In this document: one piece after another, positions 31,301 through 40,841 of the stretch | How the letters are laid out: each line of letters starts with the position of its first letter | How positions within the stretch are numbered: the first letter of the stretch is position 1 | Assembly: GCA_002280875.1 (NCBI GenBank) | Contig: NCEV01000021.1 | Span: 1-43,469 of the forward strand | Reading direction: 5' to 3' | Length of the DNA stretch: 43,469 bases | DNA from: Caulobacter sp. 32-67-35 | GTDB lineage: Bacteria; Pseudomonadota; Alphaproteobacteria; Caulobacterales; Caulobacteraceae | The notes under the pieces: generated by a model | What the model was told of the DNA's origin: nothing | Seen by the model: the letters and a program-made list of their open reading frames with translations, nothing else | The model's database searches: none | Position numbers and translations under genes: made by a program

Positions 31301-33718
31301 CTACCACGCCAGCCGCGCATGGGCGATCACGGCGGTCTTGTCCGACATGCCGACGGCCATCAGCTCCGGCGGCTTGGGCGCGGGGGGCTGGGCCTCGGCG
31401 GGCCAGCCGTCGCGCATTTCTACCACGGCCGCCTCGACCCGGCCGGTCGCCTCCGACGTGAAGCTGAGCGTGACGCCATTGGGATCAGGGGCGTGATAGG
31501 TCACGGTCGACCAGGCGTCGGGCTGGCTGGTCAGGGTGATCGGTCGGCCGTTCAGGCGCGGATCGTGCAGCCCGGTGGTGGCGCGGATCTTCAGGGTCAG
31601 CACCTCGGTTCCCGGACCGGGAATGACGCGGACGATCAGGCGGTCGCCCGAGCGCTCGGCGGTCAGGACCGGCGGGGTGACCGGCACGGCGCGAGTCTGC
31701 GCCATCCAGATCGGCTCGGCGTGGAACGGTTCCAGGGCCTGCTTTTTCAGGTTTACCCCACCGTCGGCGACCAGGACCTGGCGGGTCCAGGCGTCCAGCT
31801 CCGGCATTGACGAGACCCGCCAGGCCTTGCCCGTTGAAGGATCAGCGATGTGATGGGCCTCTGTCAGGTTGGGCCGGTCAGCCGAGGCGTTGGGAATGGC
31901 GGCGGTGATGACCAGGCCCAGACCGGCGACGCCCAGCAGCACCACCCCGCGCCAGCCCCAGCGAGACTCGGCGAAGTCAAAGGTGATCGGCACCAGGGCC
32001 GGGGTGGCCAGCAGGACGAAGAGCGCCAGGACGGCGGGCTCCATCAGGCCGATGCCGGCGAAGGTCCAGCCGCCCCAGGCGGTCAACTGGGCGATGGTCA
32101 GGGTGGCCAGCACCGCCATGGCCAGGGTCATGGCCAGGGCCACGCGACGGTCGCGGGTGCCGCCCAGGGCCATGGCCAGGGTCGCGCCCAGGGCGGCGAT
32201 CAGTAGCGGCCAGACCAGCATCACCGTCGCGCCGGGGGCCAGGATCTGGGCGGCCAGGGCGGCGAGCAGCAGGGTGACGAGCCCGCCGATCCAGACGCCC
32301 AGGACACCGACCCTGCTTCCCAGGGCCGCCCAGCACAGAACGCCGACCGCGGCGCCGAGGCCCAAGCCTACAGGATCGAACCCGCCGACCAGGCTGCAGG
32401 CGCCGCCGAGGACGAGAGCCGCAAGGCTGGGCCAGATCCGCCTGGCGCCTCGCGCCTGGGCCGTGACCACCAGCAGTCCAGTCCCGACGCCGAGCGCGCC
32501 AGCGCCCAGCAGCAGAAGGTCAAAGCGGCCCAGCAGATCGTACAGCTTTTGCCCATCGCCGACGTTCAGCAGGCGGCCCAGCAGGTGCAGGACCAGAGCG
32601 CTGGCCAGCAGCAGCAGGATGGCCCCGGCCACGCCCCTCACGATGTCGAGCGGCGAGGTCGCGCCGCCGCTCAGTGCGCGCCAGCTCACGAAGCCGATCA
32701 TCACGGCGGCCAGCCCCAGCAGCCCCCAGCCGACGGCCGTCGAATAGCTGATCAGGAAAAAGCCCAGCACATCGGAATAGATCGCATTGGGGCTCCTGGC
32801 CGGCAGGCTCTGGCCATCGGCCACCGCCCGGGTGATCGGCAGCACCTGGTCGCCCATGTGCTGCAGACTGCCCTGGTCCAGCCGCTCCGGCGTCGACAGC
32901 GGCGTGTGATAGGCCAGCTGATTGTCGATCAGGGCAAAGTTCAGCCCCGGCAGTCCGGCCTTCACCGAATGGGTGAAGTCGGTGTCATTGGGCATGCGTT
33001 CATAGACGGTCGAGGCCAGGGAATTGGCCGAGGGGCCCTTCGCCTCGCGGGCCATCAGGGCCAGCAGGGCGCCGTTCTCGGGACCGGTCTGGAACATGGC
33101 CGCCCGGCCGGCGTCGCCCCGAGCCTCCATGTTCAGCACCACCCCGACCCGCTGGGCGGTAGGATCGCGGGCGAAGAAGGCGTCGGCGCCCAGCAGGCCC
33201 GCCTCTTCGGCGTCGGTGAACAGGAAGATCACGTCGCGGGCCGGCGTCGGACCCGCCTTCAGGGCGCGGGCGATCTCCAGAGCGGCGGCCGCGCCCAGGG
33301 CGTCGTCGGCGGCGCCGGGGGAATTGTGGACGGAATCGTAGTGGCTCATCACCAGCACGGCGGGTAGCTCGCGGTCCTGTCCCGGCAGGACGCCAACCAC
33401 GTTCTGCACGGCGGCCACGCCCAGCGAGCGGCCGTCGTCGGAATAGGGCCGGAAGCCTTCACCGGGCCGGACCGAGACCTCAAGGCCCAGCTCGCCGATC
33501 CGGGTCAGCAGGTGATCGCGGACCCGCACGATGTCAACCGAGCCGGTCGGGTGCGGGCGCTGGGCCATGGCGCGCACATCGTCCATGGCGCGCGCGGCGG
33601 AGAAGACCGCGGTCGGCGCGGACGTATCGACGGGCTGGGGCGTTCTCTGGGCCAGGGCGCCGAGAGCCACACCGAGCGTCAGGCAGATCCAGAAGCCCAG
33701 TATCCTGATCGTCTTCAC
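31301..33718 (-). CDS. M28-family metallopeptidase with multi-pass membrane C-terminus
   Basis: An 805-residue protein. One N-terminal hydrophobic helix ('ILGFWICLTLGVALGALA') leads to an M28 peptidase domain. The five zinc-binding residues are visible: His in 'VMSHYDSVHNSPGAADDALG' with the bridging Asp, the Glu pair in 'FTDAEEAGLLGADAF', Glu/Asp in 'NMEARGDAG', and His in 'LAYHTPLSTPE'. About eight membrane helices (residues ~315-600) and a ~190-residue C-terminal soluble domain follow, as in the ER metallopeptidase/Fxna group. The peptidase domain should be periplasmic. I start at GTG 33718, which has GGGAG upstream. The longer frame to 33829 would translate the preceding gene's terminator. 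Confidence 0.88.
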   Translation of the reverse strand: MKTIRILGFWICLTLGVALGALAQRTPQPVDTSAPTAVFSAARAMDDVRAMAQRPHPTGSVDIVRVRDHLLTRIGELGLEVSVRPGEGFRPYSDDGRSLGVAAVQNVVGVLPGQDRELPAVLVMSHYDSVHNSPGAADDALGAAAALEIARALKAGPTPARDVIFLFTDAEEAGLLGADAFFARDPTAQRVGVVLNMEARGDAGRAAMFQTGPENGALLALMAREAKGPSANSLASTVYERMPNDTDFTHSVKAGLPGLNFALIDNQLAYHTPLSTPERLDQGSLQHMGDQVLPITRAVADGQSLPARSPNAIYSDVLGFFLISYSTAVGWGLLGLAAVMIGFVSWRALSGGATSPLDIVRGVAGAILLLLASALVLHLLGRLLNVGDGQKLYDLLGRFDLLLLGAGALGVGTGLLVVTAQARGARRIWPSLAALVLGGACSLVGGFDPVGLGLGAAVGVLCWAALGSRVGVLGVWIGGLVTLLLAALAAQILAPGATVMLVWPLLIAALGATLAMALGGTRDRRVALAMTLAMAVLATLTIAQLTAWGGWTFAGIGLMEPAVLALFVLLATPALVPITFDFAESRWGWRGVVLLGVAGLGLVITAAIPNASADRPNLTEAHHIADPSTGKAWRVSSMPELDAWTRQVLVADGGVNLKKQALEPFHAEPIWMAQTRAVPVTPPVLTAERSGDRLIVRVIPGPGTEVLTLKIRATTGLHDPRLNGRPITLTSQPDAWSTVTYHAPDPNGVTLSFTSEATGRVEAAVVEMRDGWPAEAQPPAPKPPELMAVGMSDKTAVIAHARLAW

Positions 33719-33779
33719 GGTCTGCTCCCGGTCCGGCGAATCCCCATCAAGAGGTTGCGTCGTGTCGGGCAGGATCGGA

Positions 33780-33823
33780 AGTCCAAAAGAAAAAGGGCGA
33801 CCCGGTTGCCCGGATCGCCCTTT
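33780..33823 (-). terminator. Rho-independent terminator of the TonB receptor gene
   Basis: A 14-bp stem with one mismatch (AAAGGGCGACCCGG / CCGGATCGCCCTTT, 33792-33805 and 33810-33823) and a 4-base loop. On the - strand it runs on into TTTCTTTTGG, making a long interrupted T-tract. It lies ~60 bases after the receptor stop and separates it from the peptidase gene. Confidence 0.85.
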
Positions 33824-33885
33824 CTTCATCCGAAAGCCAAGGACCCTGCTCGCTTTGGAGAGCGGGTCCCTGGATCCCCTCCCGG

Positions 33886-36402
33886 TTAGAACTTCGCCCG
33901 CAGCGTCACGCCGTAGGTGCGTGGCGCGCCGAGGAAGGCGTCATAGGTGATCGTGTCATTGGCCGGCACGTAGGTCGTGTTGGTGGCGCTCAGGCCCGAC
34001 CCACCTTGCAGGAAGCCGTTGAACGCGACCTGGGTATATTCCTCGTCCAGGATGTTCTGACCCCACAGTTCGACGGTCCAGGCCTCGCTGGCGGCGCCGA
34101 AGCCGATGCGGGCGTTGACCACGGTGAAGCTTTCCTGAAGCTTCGGCGGGAACAGGTCCGAACCGGTGTTGTATTCCGACGAGTACTTGGCGCCGACATT
34201 GAAGCGGGCCTTGTAGTTGTCGCCCACCGGACGCTCATAGGTCAGCGAACCCGAGGCCGAATATTCCGGCGCCAGCGACAGGGTGCTGCCGGGCAGCAGG
34301 GCCAGGGCGTTGGTCGGATCGTTCGGGATCTTCTGATCGCCATACTCGGTCTTGGCCCAGGTGAAGCCGCTCTGGACGGTCAGGCCGCGAACCGGGGTAA
34401 ACCACAGGAAGTCGGCGTCCAGGCCCTGCGAAACCACTTCTGGGATCGAGCGAACGGCGAACGAAGTGCCCAGGAAGGTGTTCAGCTGGAAGTCGGTGAA
34501 CTTCTGGTAGAAGCCCGTGACGTTGAGCAGAACCGAACGGTTGAACAGGGTGTTCTTCAGGCCGACTTCGTAGCTGTCGACGAACTCGCCGGCGAACGAG
34601 GTGTCATAGATCGGCAGCACGCCCTGGCCGCCGCTTTGCAGGCCGTTGGACGATTGGGTGCGGTCGAGGTTGTAGCCGCCGCCCTTGTAGCCGCGCGCGA
34701 ACGAGGCGTAGCTGAACACTTCAGGCGAGAAGCGATAGGCCGCCTTGATCGTGCCCGACCATTCCTTGTCAGTGCGCTTCTGGTTGGTGCCGCGGTTGTT
34801 GAACAGCGGGTTGGCCCAGGGCAGGCAGAGGTTGCCGACGACAGTCGGCGTGGCCGCCGCGCCGACGATGCTGGCGATCCGGGCCTGACCGGCGCCCGAC
34901 AGGGCGATGCCGCAGCCGACGCCGCCATCGGTGATGGTCTGGTAGGTGTCCAGATCCTTCTTATCGATGCTGTAGCGCAGGCCAGCCGTCAGGCTGAAGG
35001 CGTCGGTAAACTGGTAGCTGTTGCTGGTGAACAGCGCGATGGTCTTGGCGCGCTGGCCGTAGCTGTCCCGCAGGCCCTGGCCCGGCGTGAAGGTGGTGTT
35101 CGGCGCGCGACCGGTCAGGAGCGAGATGAAGTTGGCGATGCCGGCCGGGTTGGCGGCCGAGCGCGACAGCAGGCGACCCAGATACTGCTCATAGTCATTG
35201 CCATAGAGGAAGTTGGCCTTGGTCTCGAGCTTCTCATCGGCCAGGAAGGTGCCGACAAGCCAGTCGAGATTGCCGGTCTTGCCGGCCAGGCGCAGTTCCT
35301 GGGTGTAGGTCGTGAACTCGCTGAAGTTCGTGCCGTCCTTGTTGCGATAGGCCAGGTCGGCCGTCGAGAAATCGCTGTCCTGGCCGTTGTCGGTGCGCCA
35401 GTTGCGGATGGCGGTGATCGAGGTCAGTTCGCCGATCGGCAGTTCGATATTGCCTTCCAGCGAGATGCCCTTGTCCTCGATGGACGACGGCGCGCCGCGG
35501 TTCGAATAGGCGACCCGGTCATAGGGCTTTGCGGTCGGAGCCAGGGCGACGCCGCCGCTGACCAGATTCAGGATGCCAGCGGTCGGGCCGGTGCGGATCT
35601 GCACGGCGCCGCAGCAGTTCTCGTCGCGCTTGGTGTAGTCGCCGATGATCTTGAAGGTGGCGTTGTCGTCCGGCACGAACAGCAGCTGGCCGCGCACGGT
35701 GTAGAACCCCTGGTCCTGGTCCTGGTCGCGGTCGCTCGGGCCCTTGCCGTTGATGACGTCGTTATAGCCGTCCCGCTCGCGCGCGGCGACGTAGAGGCGG
35801 CCGGCCAGGGTTTCGGTGCCAAACAGCGGACCTGTGACCGAAGCGGAGAGGCCATGGGCGTTAAAGTTGCCAAGGGTGGCTTCGGCATTGGCGCCAAAGC
35901 CGAACTCCGGCTCCTTGGTCACGATGTTGATGACGCCGGCCGAGGTGTTCTTGCCAAACAGGGTGCCTTGCGGGCCCTTCAGCACTTCGATGCGCTCCAT
36001 CTCGCCCAGGTCGCCGAACGAGACGCCGTTGCGGGGACGATAGACGCCGTCGATCACGACGCCGACCGAGCTTTCCAGGCCGGGGTTGTCGCCAACGGTG
36101 CCGACGCCGCGCACGCGGGCGGTGGTCGAGGCTTCCGAGGTGGTCGAGGTGACGGTCAGGCCGGGGGTCAGGATCGTCAGATCCTTGATGTCCTTGACGC
36201 CGGTGTCTTGCAGCAGCTTGGCGCCGACGGCGGTCACCACGACCGGCACGTCCTGCAGGTTCTGCTCGCGCTTCTGGGCGGTGACGACGATGCTGTCGAC
36301 GGTGGGGATGTCTGCTTCCTGGGCCTGGACCGCGCCAGCGGTGAACAGACCGGCAAGCACAGCGGCGGACGCCGTGCCGCAAAGCACCTGGGTAAAGCGC
36401 AT
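33886..36402 (-). CDS. TonB-dependent receptor
   Basis: An 838-residue outer-membrane receptor of the type abundant in Caulobacterales. It has a signal peptide ending '...FTAGAVQAQE' and a TonB box 'DSIVVTAQKREQN' (residues ~36-48). The plug domain shows 'LQDVPVVVTAVGAKLLQDTG', 'RVRGVGTVGDNPGLESSVGV' and 'MERIEVLKGPQGTLFGKNTS'. The large beta-barrel finishes 'YGVTLRAKF'. The plug carries the standard 'VLKGPQGTLFGKN...GVINIVTK' motif. Substrates of such receptors include siderophores, vitamin B12, oligosaccharides and aromatic compounds; none is indicated here. Divergent from selO across 256 bases that contain GAACGACTGTTC, a short inverted repeat at ~36469-36481. Confidence 0.94.
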   Translation of the reverse strand: MRFTQVLCGTASAAVLAGLFTAGAVQAQEADIPTVDSIVVTAQKREQNLQDVPVVVTAVGAKLLQDTGVKDIKDLTILTPGLTVTSTTSEASTTARVRGVGTVGDNPGLESSVGVVIDGVYRPRNGVSFGDLGEMERIEVLKGPQGTLFGKNTSAGVINIVTKEPEFGFGANAEATLGNFNAHGLSASVTGPLFGTETLAGRLYVAARERDGYNDVINGKGPSDRDQDQDQGFYTVRGQLLFVPDDNATFKIIGDYTKRDENCCGAVQIRTGPTAGILNLVSGGVALAPTAKPYDRVAYSNRGAPSSIEDKGISLEGNIELPIGELTSITAIRNWRTDNGQDSDFSTADLAYRNKDGTNFSEFTTYTQELRLAGKTGNLDWLVGTFLADEKLETKANFLYGNDYEQYLGRLLSRSAANPAGIANFISLLTGRAPNTTFTPGQGLRDSYGQRAKTIALFTSNSYQFTDAFSLTAGLRYSIDKKDLDTYQTITDGGVGCGIALSGAGQARIASIVGAAATPTVVGNLCLPWANPLFNNRGTNQKRTDKEWSGTIKAAYRFSPEVFSYASFARGYKGGGYNLDRTQSSNGLQSGGQGVLPIYDTSFAGEFVDSYEVGLKNTLFNRSVLLNVTGFYQKFTDFQLNTFLGTSFAVRSIPEVVSQGLDADFLWFTPVRGLTVQSGFTWAKTEYGDQKIPNDPTNALALLPGSTLSLAPEYSASGSLTYERPVGDNYKARFNVGAKYSSEYNTGSDLFPPKLQESFTVVNARIGFGAASEAWTVELWGQNILDEEYTQVAFNGFLQGGSGLSATNTTYVPANDTITYDAFLGAPRTYGVTLRAKF

Positions 36403-36658
36403 TTCCTACCTCGGTTCGTTATGCCGCCAGCGCTTGCATCGCCAACGGCTGTTTGTTTGGACTCACCCGAACGACTGTTCGAATAGACACCTCACGGTTA
36501 CGGACCGAGAGCGTCCAGAGCAAGTTAAAACCCTTGCAGGTAAAAGGATCGGAAAGGTCTGTTGCGCAGAAGCGACACGGGTTGGTCGCCATTCCTAATC
36601 ATGCAAGACGTCGCGGGCGCGCCTTGTCAGACGCCGCCATCGGGCTCATCTGCGAGCC

Positions 36659-38107
36659 ATGACATCGTCGCCCGCCTATCGCCCCGACCCGAAGTTCATG
36701 GCCCTGGGTCGCGACTTCTCCGATCCGGTGGATCCCGCCGACTTTCCCATGACCCGCCTGCGCTTCCGCAATGACCGTGCGGCGGCGACCGTGGGGCTGG
36801 AGACCCTGTCAGATGCTGCATGGATCGCCGCATTCGGCCGGTTCGAGCCGCTGCCCGGCAACCAGCCCCAGCCGCTGGCCATGCGCTATCATGGCCATCA
36901 GTTCCGCAGCTACAATCCCGACCTGGGCGACGGCCGCGGCTTCCTGTTCGCCCAGCTGCGCGAGCAGGACTCCGATCGTCTGCTCGATCTGGCCACCAAG
37001 GGCTCGGGCCAGACGCCGTGGTCGCGGCAGGGCGACGGGCGGCTGACCCTGAAGGGCGGCATGCGCGAGATCCTCGCGGCCAGTCTGCTGGAAGCCCTGG
37101 GTGTTCCCACCTCAAGGGCGTTTTCGCTGGTCGAGACGGGCGAGGACCTGCAGCGCGGTGACGAGCCCAGCCCGACGCGGTCAGCTGTGCTGACCCGGCT
37201 GTCGCACAGCCACATCCGTTTCGGGACCTTCCAGCGCCAGGCCTATTTCGAGCGGCCGGACCTGATCACGGTGCTCGTCGATCACGCGGTCGAGACCTAT
37301 TATCCGCATCTGGCCGACGCGCCCGATCGCCCCGCCGTGCTGATGCGGGCGGTGGTGGAGGCCAGCGCCAGACTTCTGGCCGGGTGGATGGCGGCGGGCT
37401 TTGTCCATGGCGTGCTCAACACCGACAACATGGTCATCACCGGCGAGAGTTTCGACTATGGCCCGTGGCGGTTCCTGCCGCGCAATGATCCGAACTTCAC
37501 CGCCGCCTATTTCGACCATAGCGGCCTCTACAGCTTTGGCCGTCAGCCCGAGGCGGTGTTCTGGAACCTGCAGCAACTGGCCGCCTGCCTGACCCTGGTC
37601 ACTGACCAGGCCGGGCTTCTGGACGCGCTAAACGGCTTTTCCGACGCCTATCGCGACGCCCTGCGCGCGGCGATGCTGCGGCGCCTGGCGCTCAAGCCGC
37701 GTGATCTCGCGACCGACATGAATTTGGTCAGCGCGGCCTTCAAGGCGCTTGCGGCGGGGGGCGACACCCTGCGCTGGGAGCCCTTCTTCTTCGACTGGTT
37801 CGGCGGATCGGCCTCGGAAGGCCGCGCCATGGCCGGCCCCCGCGCCGCCCTCTATGGCGAGGAGGCCTTCGCCGATTTCCGCCGCCGGCTGGCGGAGTTT
37901 GAACCCGACAGGCCGGAACGTCTCGACCACCCGATCTTCGCGCAACCGGATCCGGAGGAACTTCTCATCGAGCATGTCGAGGCCCTCTGGGCGCCCATCG
38001 CGTCCCAGGACGACTGGAGCCCGCTCCATGCCAAGCTTGACCGGATCGAAGCCGCGCGGCGGGCCTATGGCTTTGGCGATGACGGCGCGGAAAACAACGC
38101 AGTCTGA
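36659..38107 (+). CDS. selO: Protein adenylyltransferase SelO (YdiU/UPF0061) with a divergent C-terminus
   Basis: A 482-residue pseudokinase-fold AMP transferase. Conserved blocks are 'QPLAMRYHGHQFRSYNPDLG', 'DGRGFLFAQL', 'LATKGSGQTPWSRQGDGRLT', 'LKGGMREILAASLLEALGVP', 'THRLSHSHIRFGTF'-like 'LTRLSHSHIRFGTFQ', the catalytic 'GFVHGVLNTDNMVITGESFD' and 'YGPWRFL'. In known SelO proteins Asp of 'NTDN' is catalytic and ATP lies inverted. The last ~70 residues do not show the usual 'NP..I.RNH..E.AI' block; instead 'DHPIFAQPDPEELLIEHVEA' stands there. The protein otherwise has normal length. Role elsewhere: AMPylation under oxidative stress. Confidence 0.93.
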   Translation: MTSSPAYRPDPKFMALGRDFSDPVDPADFPMTRLRFRNDRAAATVGLETLSDAAWIAAFGRFEPLPGNQPQPLAMRYHGHQFRSYNPDLGDGRGFLFAQLREQDSDRLLDLATKGSGQTPWSRQGDGRLTLKGGMREILAASLLEALGVPTSRAFSLVETGEDLQRGDEPSPTRSAVLTRLSHSHIRFGTFQRQAYFERPDLITVLVDHAVETYYPHLADAPDRPAVLMRAVVEASARLLAGWMAAGFVHGVLNTDNMVITGESFDYGPWRFLPRNDPNFTAAYFDHSGLYSFGRQPEAVFWNLQQLAACLTLVTDQAGLLDALNGFSDAYRDALRAAMLRRLALKPRDLATDMNLVSAAFKALAAGGDTLRWEPFFFDWFGGSASEGRAMAGPRAALYGEEAFADFRRRLAEFEPDRPERLDHPIFAQPDPEELLIEHVEALWAPIASQDDWSPLHAKLDRIEAARRAYGFGDDGAENNAV

Positions 38108-38194
38108 ACTTTTCTGTACGGGTCCGGAACAATTGTCATGGTTCGGGCTTACGGCTTCTGCAGGCCGAACGGTGAGGCTTTGCGGAGAGACCCG

Positions 38195-38332
38195 ATGCGC
38201 TTCTTCCAATCCATCTTTCAGCCCGTGATGCTGGTCGGCGCCGTGGCGATGTCGTTTATCGGCGCGCTCGGCATACCCGGCTGCGCGCGCGCCATCGGCG
38301 AGTGCCTCAGCGAAGGCCGCGAGATCGCCTGA
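38195..38332 (+). CDS. 45-residue small membrane protein
   Basis: A small gene with good initiation signals: ATG at 38195 with GGAGAGA seven bases upstream. The product begins 'MRFFQSIFQPVMLVGAVAMS', continues 'FIGALGIPGCARAIGECLSE' and ends 'GREIA', giving one hydrophobic helix and two cysteines that might form a disulfide. An upstream ATG at 38138 adds 19 residues but lacks a site. It follows selO by 87 bases. No family recognised. Confidence 0.55.
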   Translation: MRFFQSIFQPVMLVGAVAMSFIGALGIPGCARAIGECLSEGREIA

Positions 38333-38417
38333 TTCCGCCTGAACTGCGCGACGGCGACCGGCGTTGCGCACCCTGCCTGCACCGGTGACGACGCCGTGTT
38401 TCACGCTCTGAGGGGTT

Positions 38418-39623
38418 TCACGCCCTGAGGGCGCCGGACAGGCGTTCCGTCAGGTCGCCCCTGTCGGCGACCGACACCTCCGGCAAGCCCAGCCACCTGG
38501 CCATCAGGCGCAACTCGGTCGCCAGCGCCGCCGGCGTCTCGTGATCGGCCGTCGGCTCGGCATGGGCGGCCTGGACCAGCAGGCGGCCGGCCTTGCGGTC
38601 AGCCTTGAGGTCAACCCGGGCGGTTAGCGCTTCGCCCTGCAGGAACGGCAGGACGTAGTAGCCGTGGATGCGCCGGTGGGCTGGCGTGTAGATCTCCAGC
38701 CGGATGCGGGCGTCAAAAATCCGTTCGGTGCGCTCGCGAAACCAGATCAGGTTGTCGAAGGGCGAGAGCAGGGCATGGGCCTCGACCTTGCGGGGCCGTG
38801 CGGCCGTGGCGGCGACATAGGCCGTCTGCTCCCAGCCCTCGACGGAAGCCTGGGTCAGCACCTCCTCTTCGACCAGCTCGGCGATGCGGGCGCGGGTCTC
38901 GGCCGGACCCATGCGGAAATAGTCGCGCAGGTCGCGTTCGGTAGCGACGCCCATGGCCCCGGCGGCGCGGGCGATCAGGGCGCGGTGGGCATCCTCGCGC
39001 ATGGGCGTGGGCGTCTCGATCAAGGCGGCGGGCAACACCTGCTCGGGCGTGCCATAGACCCGCTCGAAGCCGCCGCGGCGGGTGGCGGTGGTGAGCTCGC
39101 CGATCCAGAACAGGCATTCCAGCGCCCGCTTTCCCTCGCTCCACCCCCACCAGCCGCCAGGCCCCTTCCTGGCGCCGATCTCGAGGTCTCCGGCCGCGAT
39201 CGGGCCGCGCCGGCGAATTTCGTCCAGGGCCGCGGCGATGAAGTCGGGATGGCTGTTGAGGAACTTGGCCACGCCCTTCCAGACGCCGACCCCGGCCCTG
39301 GCGTCGGCCATCCGCCAGCGGAACAGTGGATGCAGGTCGCGCGGCATCAGCGAGGCCTCATGGCCCCAGTATTCGACCAGGGCTGGCTTTGGGCCCCAGG
39401 CCACGTCCTCGAGAAGCGCGCGCGGATAGTCACCCAGGCGCGAGAACAGCGGCAGGTAGTGCGAGCGCGACACGACATTGACCGAGTCGATCTGCAACAG
39501 GCCCAGCGTCTCGATCGTCGCCAGAACGTGGCGGCGTCCCGGCGCGGCGGGACGCGCCTTGCCAAACCCCTGCGCGGCCAGCGCGATACGCCGCGCCGTC
39601 CTGGCGGAGAGCTTCTCGATCAT
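38418..39623 (-). CDS. AlkZ/YcaQ-family DNA glycosylase-like protein
   Basis: A 401-residue winged-helix protein of the HTH_42 family. The catalytic Q-phi-D motif of AlkZ glycosylases is present as 'GLLQIDSVNVVSRSHYLPLF' (Gln44-Ile45-Asp46). Further conserved parts are 'VEYWGHEASLMPRDLHPLFR', 'RDLRDYFRMGPAETRARIAE', 'LLSPFDNLIWFRERTERIFD' and 'RRIHGYYVLPFLQGEALTAR'. AlkZ unhooks azinomycin crosslinks in Streptomyces, while YcaQ acts on nitrogen-mustard crosslinks in E. coli. This protein belongs to the YcaQ-like branch, so crosslink or alkyl-base repair is the best guess. The ATG at 39623 gives the family N-terminus; the open frame extends to 39686. Confidence 0.88.
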   Translation of the reverse strand: MIEKLSARTARRIALAAQGFGKARPAAPGRRHVLATIETLGLLQIDSVNVVSRSHYLPLFSRLGDYPRALLEDVAWGPKPALVEYWGHEASLMPRDLHPLFRWRMADARAGVGVWKGVAKFLNSHPDFIAAALDEIRRRGPIAAGDLEIGARKGPGGWWGWSEGKRALECLFWIGELTTATRRGGFERVYGTPEQVLPAALIETPTPMREDAHRALIARAAGAMGVATERDLRDYFRMGPAETRARIAELVEEEVLTQASVEGWEQTAYVAATAARPRKVEAHALLSPFDNLIWFRERTERIFDARIRLEIYTPAHRRIHGYYVLPFLQGEALTARVDLKADRKAGRLLVQAAHAEPTADHETPAALATELRLMARWLGLPEVSVADRGDLTERLSGALRA

Positions 39624-39727
39624 GGCCAAGTTTGAGCACCGCCTGGCTGGATCGCGCAAGCGTCCCGGCGAAGGGAGCGTTACCATCAGGCTTGCGCACG
39701 GTCTGGAAAAGGCCTTACCGAGGGGGC

Positions 39728-40576
39728 ATGATCGTCCTCGAAAATGGCGCGGCCCGCCTCCAGCTTGCTCCTGATATCGGCGGCGCCGTCGCGGGCTTCA
39801 CCGTCGATGGTCACGATATCCTGAGGCCGATGGCGCGGGGCGCAACCGATGCGCTGGATGCGTCCAGCTTTCCGCTGGTCCCGTTCTGCAACCGCATTCC
39901 GAACGGCCGGTTCACGTTCCACGGGCGCGCCGTGGTCCTGAGGCCCAATCTGGGCGATCATCCGCATCCGCTGCATGGTCAGGGCTGGCGTGGGCCCTGG
40001 ACCGTCGAGAGCGCCTCAGGCGCCCAGGCGCGGCTCGCCTATGACCACGCGCCGTCGGACTGGCCGTGGGCCTATCGCGCCGAGCAGCGGTTCATCCTGG
40101 GCGAGCGCGGCCTGCGCCTGGAGCTTTCAGTGACCAATACCGGCGATGCGCCCATGCCGGCCGGCCTGGGCTTCCATCCCTATTTCCCGCGCCGCTCGGG
40201 CGAGGTGCTCGAGGCCTCGGTCAGCGGCGTGTGGATGATCGATCAGGACGTGCTGCCCACCGTCCATCACGAGGGCGTCTGGGGACCGGACTGGACCCGC
40301 GGCGCCGGGGTCGAAGGCCATGATGATCTGATCGATCACTGTTACACCGGCTGGAACCAGCGCGCCGCCCTGAGCGCGCCGGGTCAGCCCACCACCACGA
40401 TCACCGCCTCGGCCGATTGCCGCTGGCTGCACCTGTATGTGCCGCCCGGCCAGGACTTCTATTGCGTCGAACCCTGCGCCAACCGGCCCAATCCCTTCGG
40501 GTCACCGGGCTCCTGCATGGTCATCCTGGCGCCGGGCCAGGCTCGCGCGATCTGGATGGAGATCGCCACCGCCTAA
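39728..40576 (+). CDS. Aldose 1-epimerase (galactose mutarotase-like)
   Basis: A 282-residue all-beta protein of the aldose-1-epimerase superfamily. The active-site residues are visible: His in 'HPHPLHGQGWRGPW', His in 'GLGFHPYFPR', and Glu in 'YCVEPCANRPNPFG', where Glu and His act as base and acid in anomer interconversion. The family groups GalM and YeaD-type (glucose-6-phosphate) epimerases; the substrate is not clear. I start at ATG 39728, preceded by GAGGGGG, since upstream codons belong to the shared promoter gap with the divergent glycosylase gene. Followed by 226+ bases of noncoding sequence. Confidence 0.9.
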   Translation: MIVLENGAARLQLAPDIGGAVAGFTVDGHDILRPMARGATDALDASSFPLVPFCNRIPNGRFTFHGRAVVLRPNLGDHPHPLHGQGWRGPWTVESASGAQARLAYDHAPSDWPWAYRAEQRFILGERGLRLELSVTNTGDAPMPAGLGFHPYFPRRSGEVLEASVSGVWMIDQDVLPTVHHEGVWGPDWTRGAGVEGHDDLIDHCYTGWNQRAALSAPGQPTTTITASADCRWLHLYVPPGQDFYCVEPCANRPNPFGSPGSCMVILAPGQARAIWMEIATA

Positions 40577-40841
40577 GACTCCCAAAGTCTGATTTGCGGC
40601 GCCGCGACGATTTGTCCGCGTGCGCCCCAGAGCTTGCCAGACAAGGCCTGCGGGCTTGCCAGAGCCATCACAATAAAACCGTCGCGTCAGATTCACTGCG
40701 CCGTCTCCGAATCAGCAGAGAGACCATCTCGCCGGCAAGAACTCAGTACACATCCGGCTGCGTCTGAACTACGCGCCGCCTTGGGGACGATCACGGTCTG
40801 GATTGTCTTTCAACGCGGCCCGCATGTCTGGGAGCGGCGAA

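Noticed and set aside
33719-33829. N-terminal extension of the M28 peptidase frame to ATG 33829
   Set aside because: The first codons are the right arm and loop of the preceding receptor gene's terminator hairpin. GTG 33718 has a ribosome-binding site and leads directly into the signal-anchor helix.
34006-36486. 826-codon open frame on the + strand opposite the TonB receptor
   Set aside because: An antisense shadow: no domain, composition typical of third-position G+C bias, while the - strand has a full receptor.
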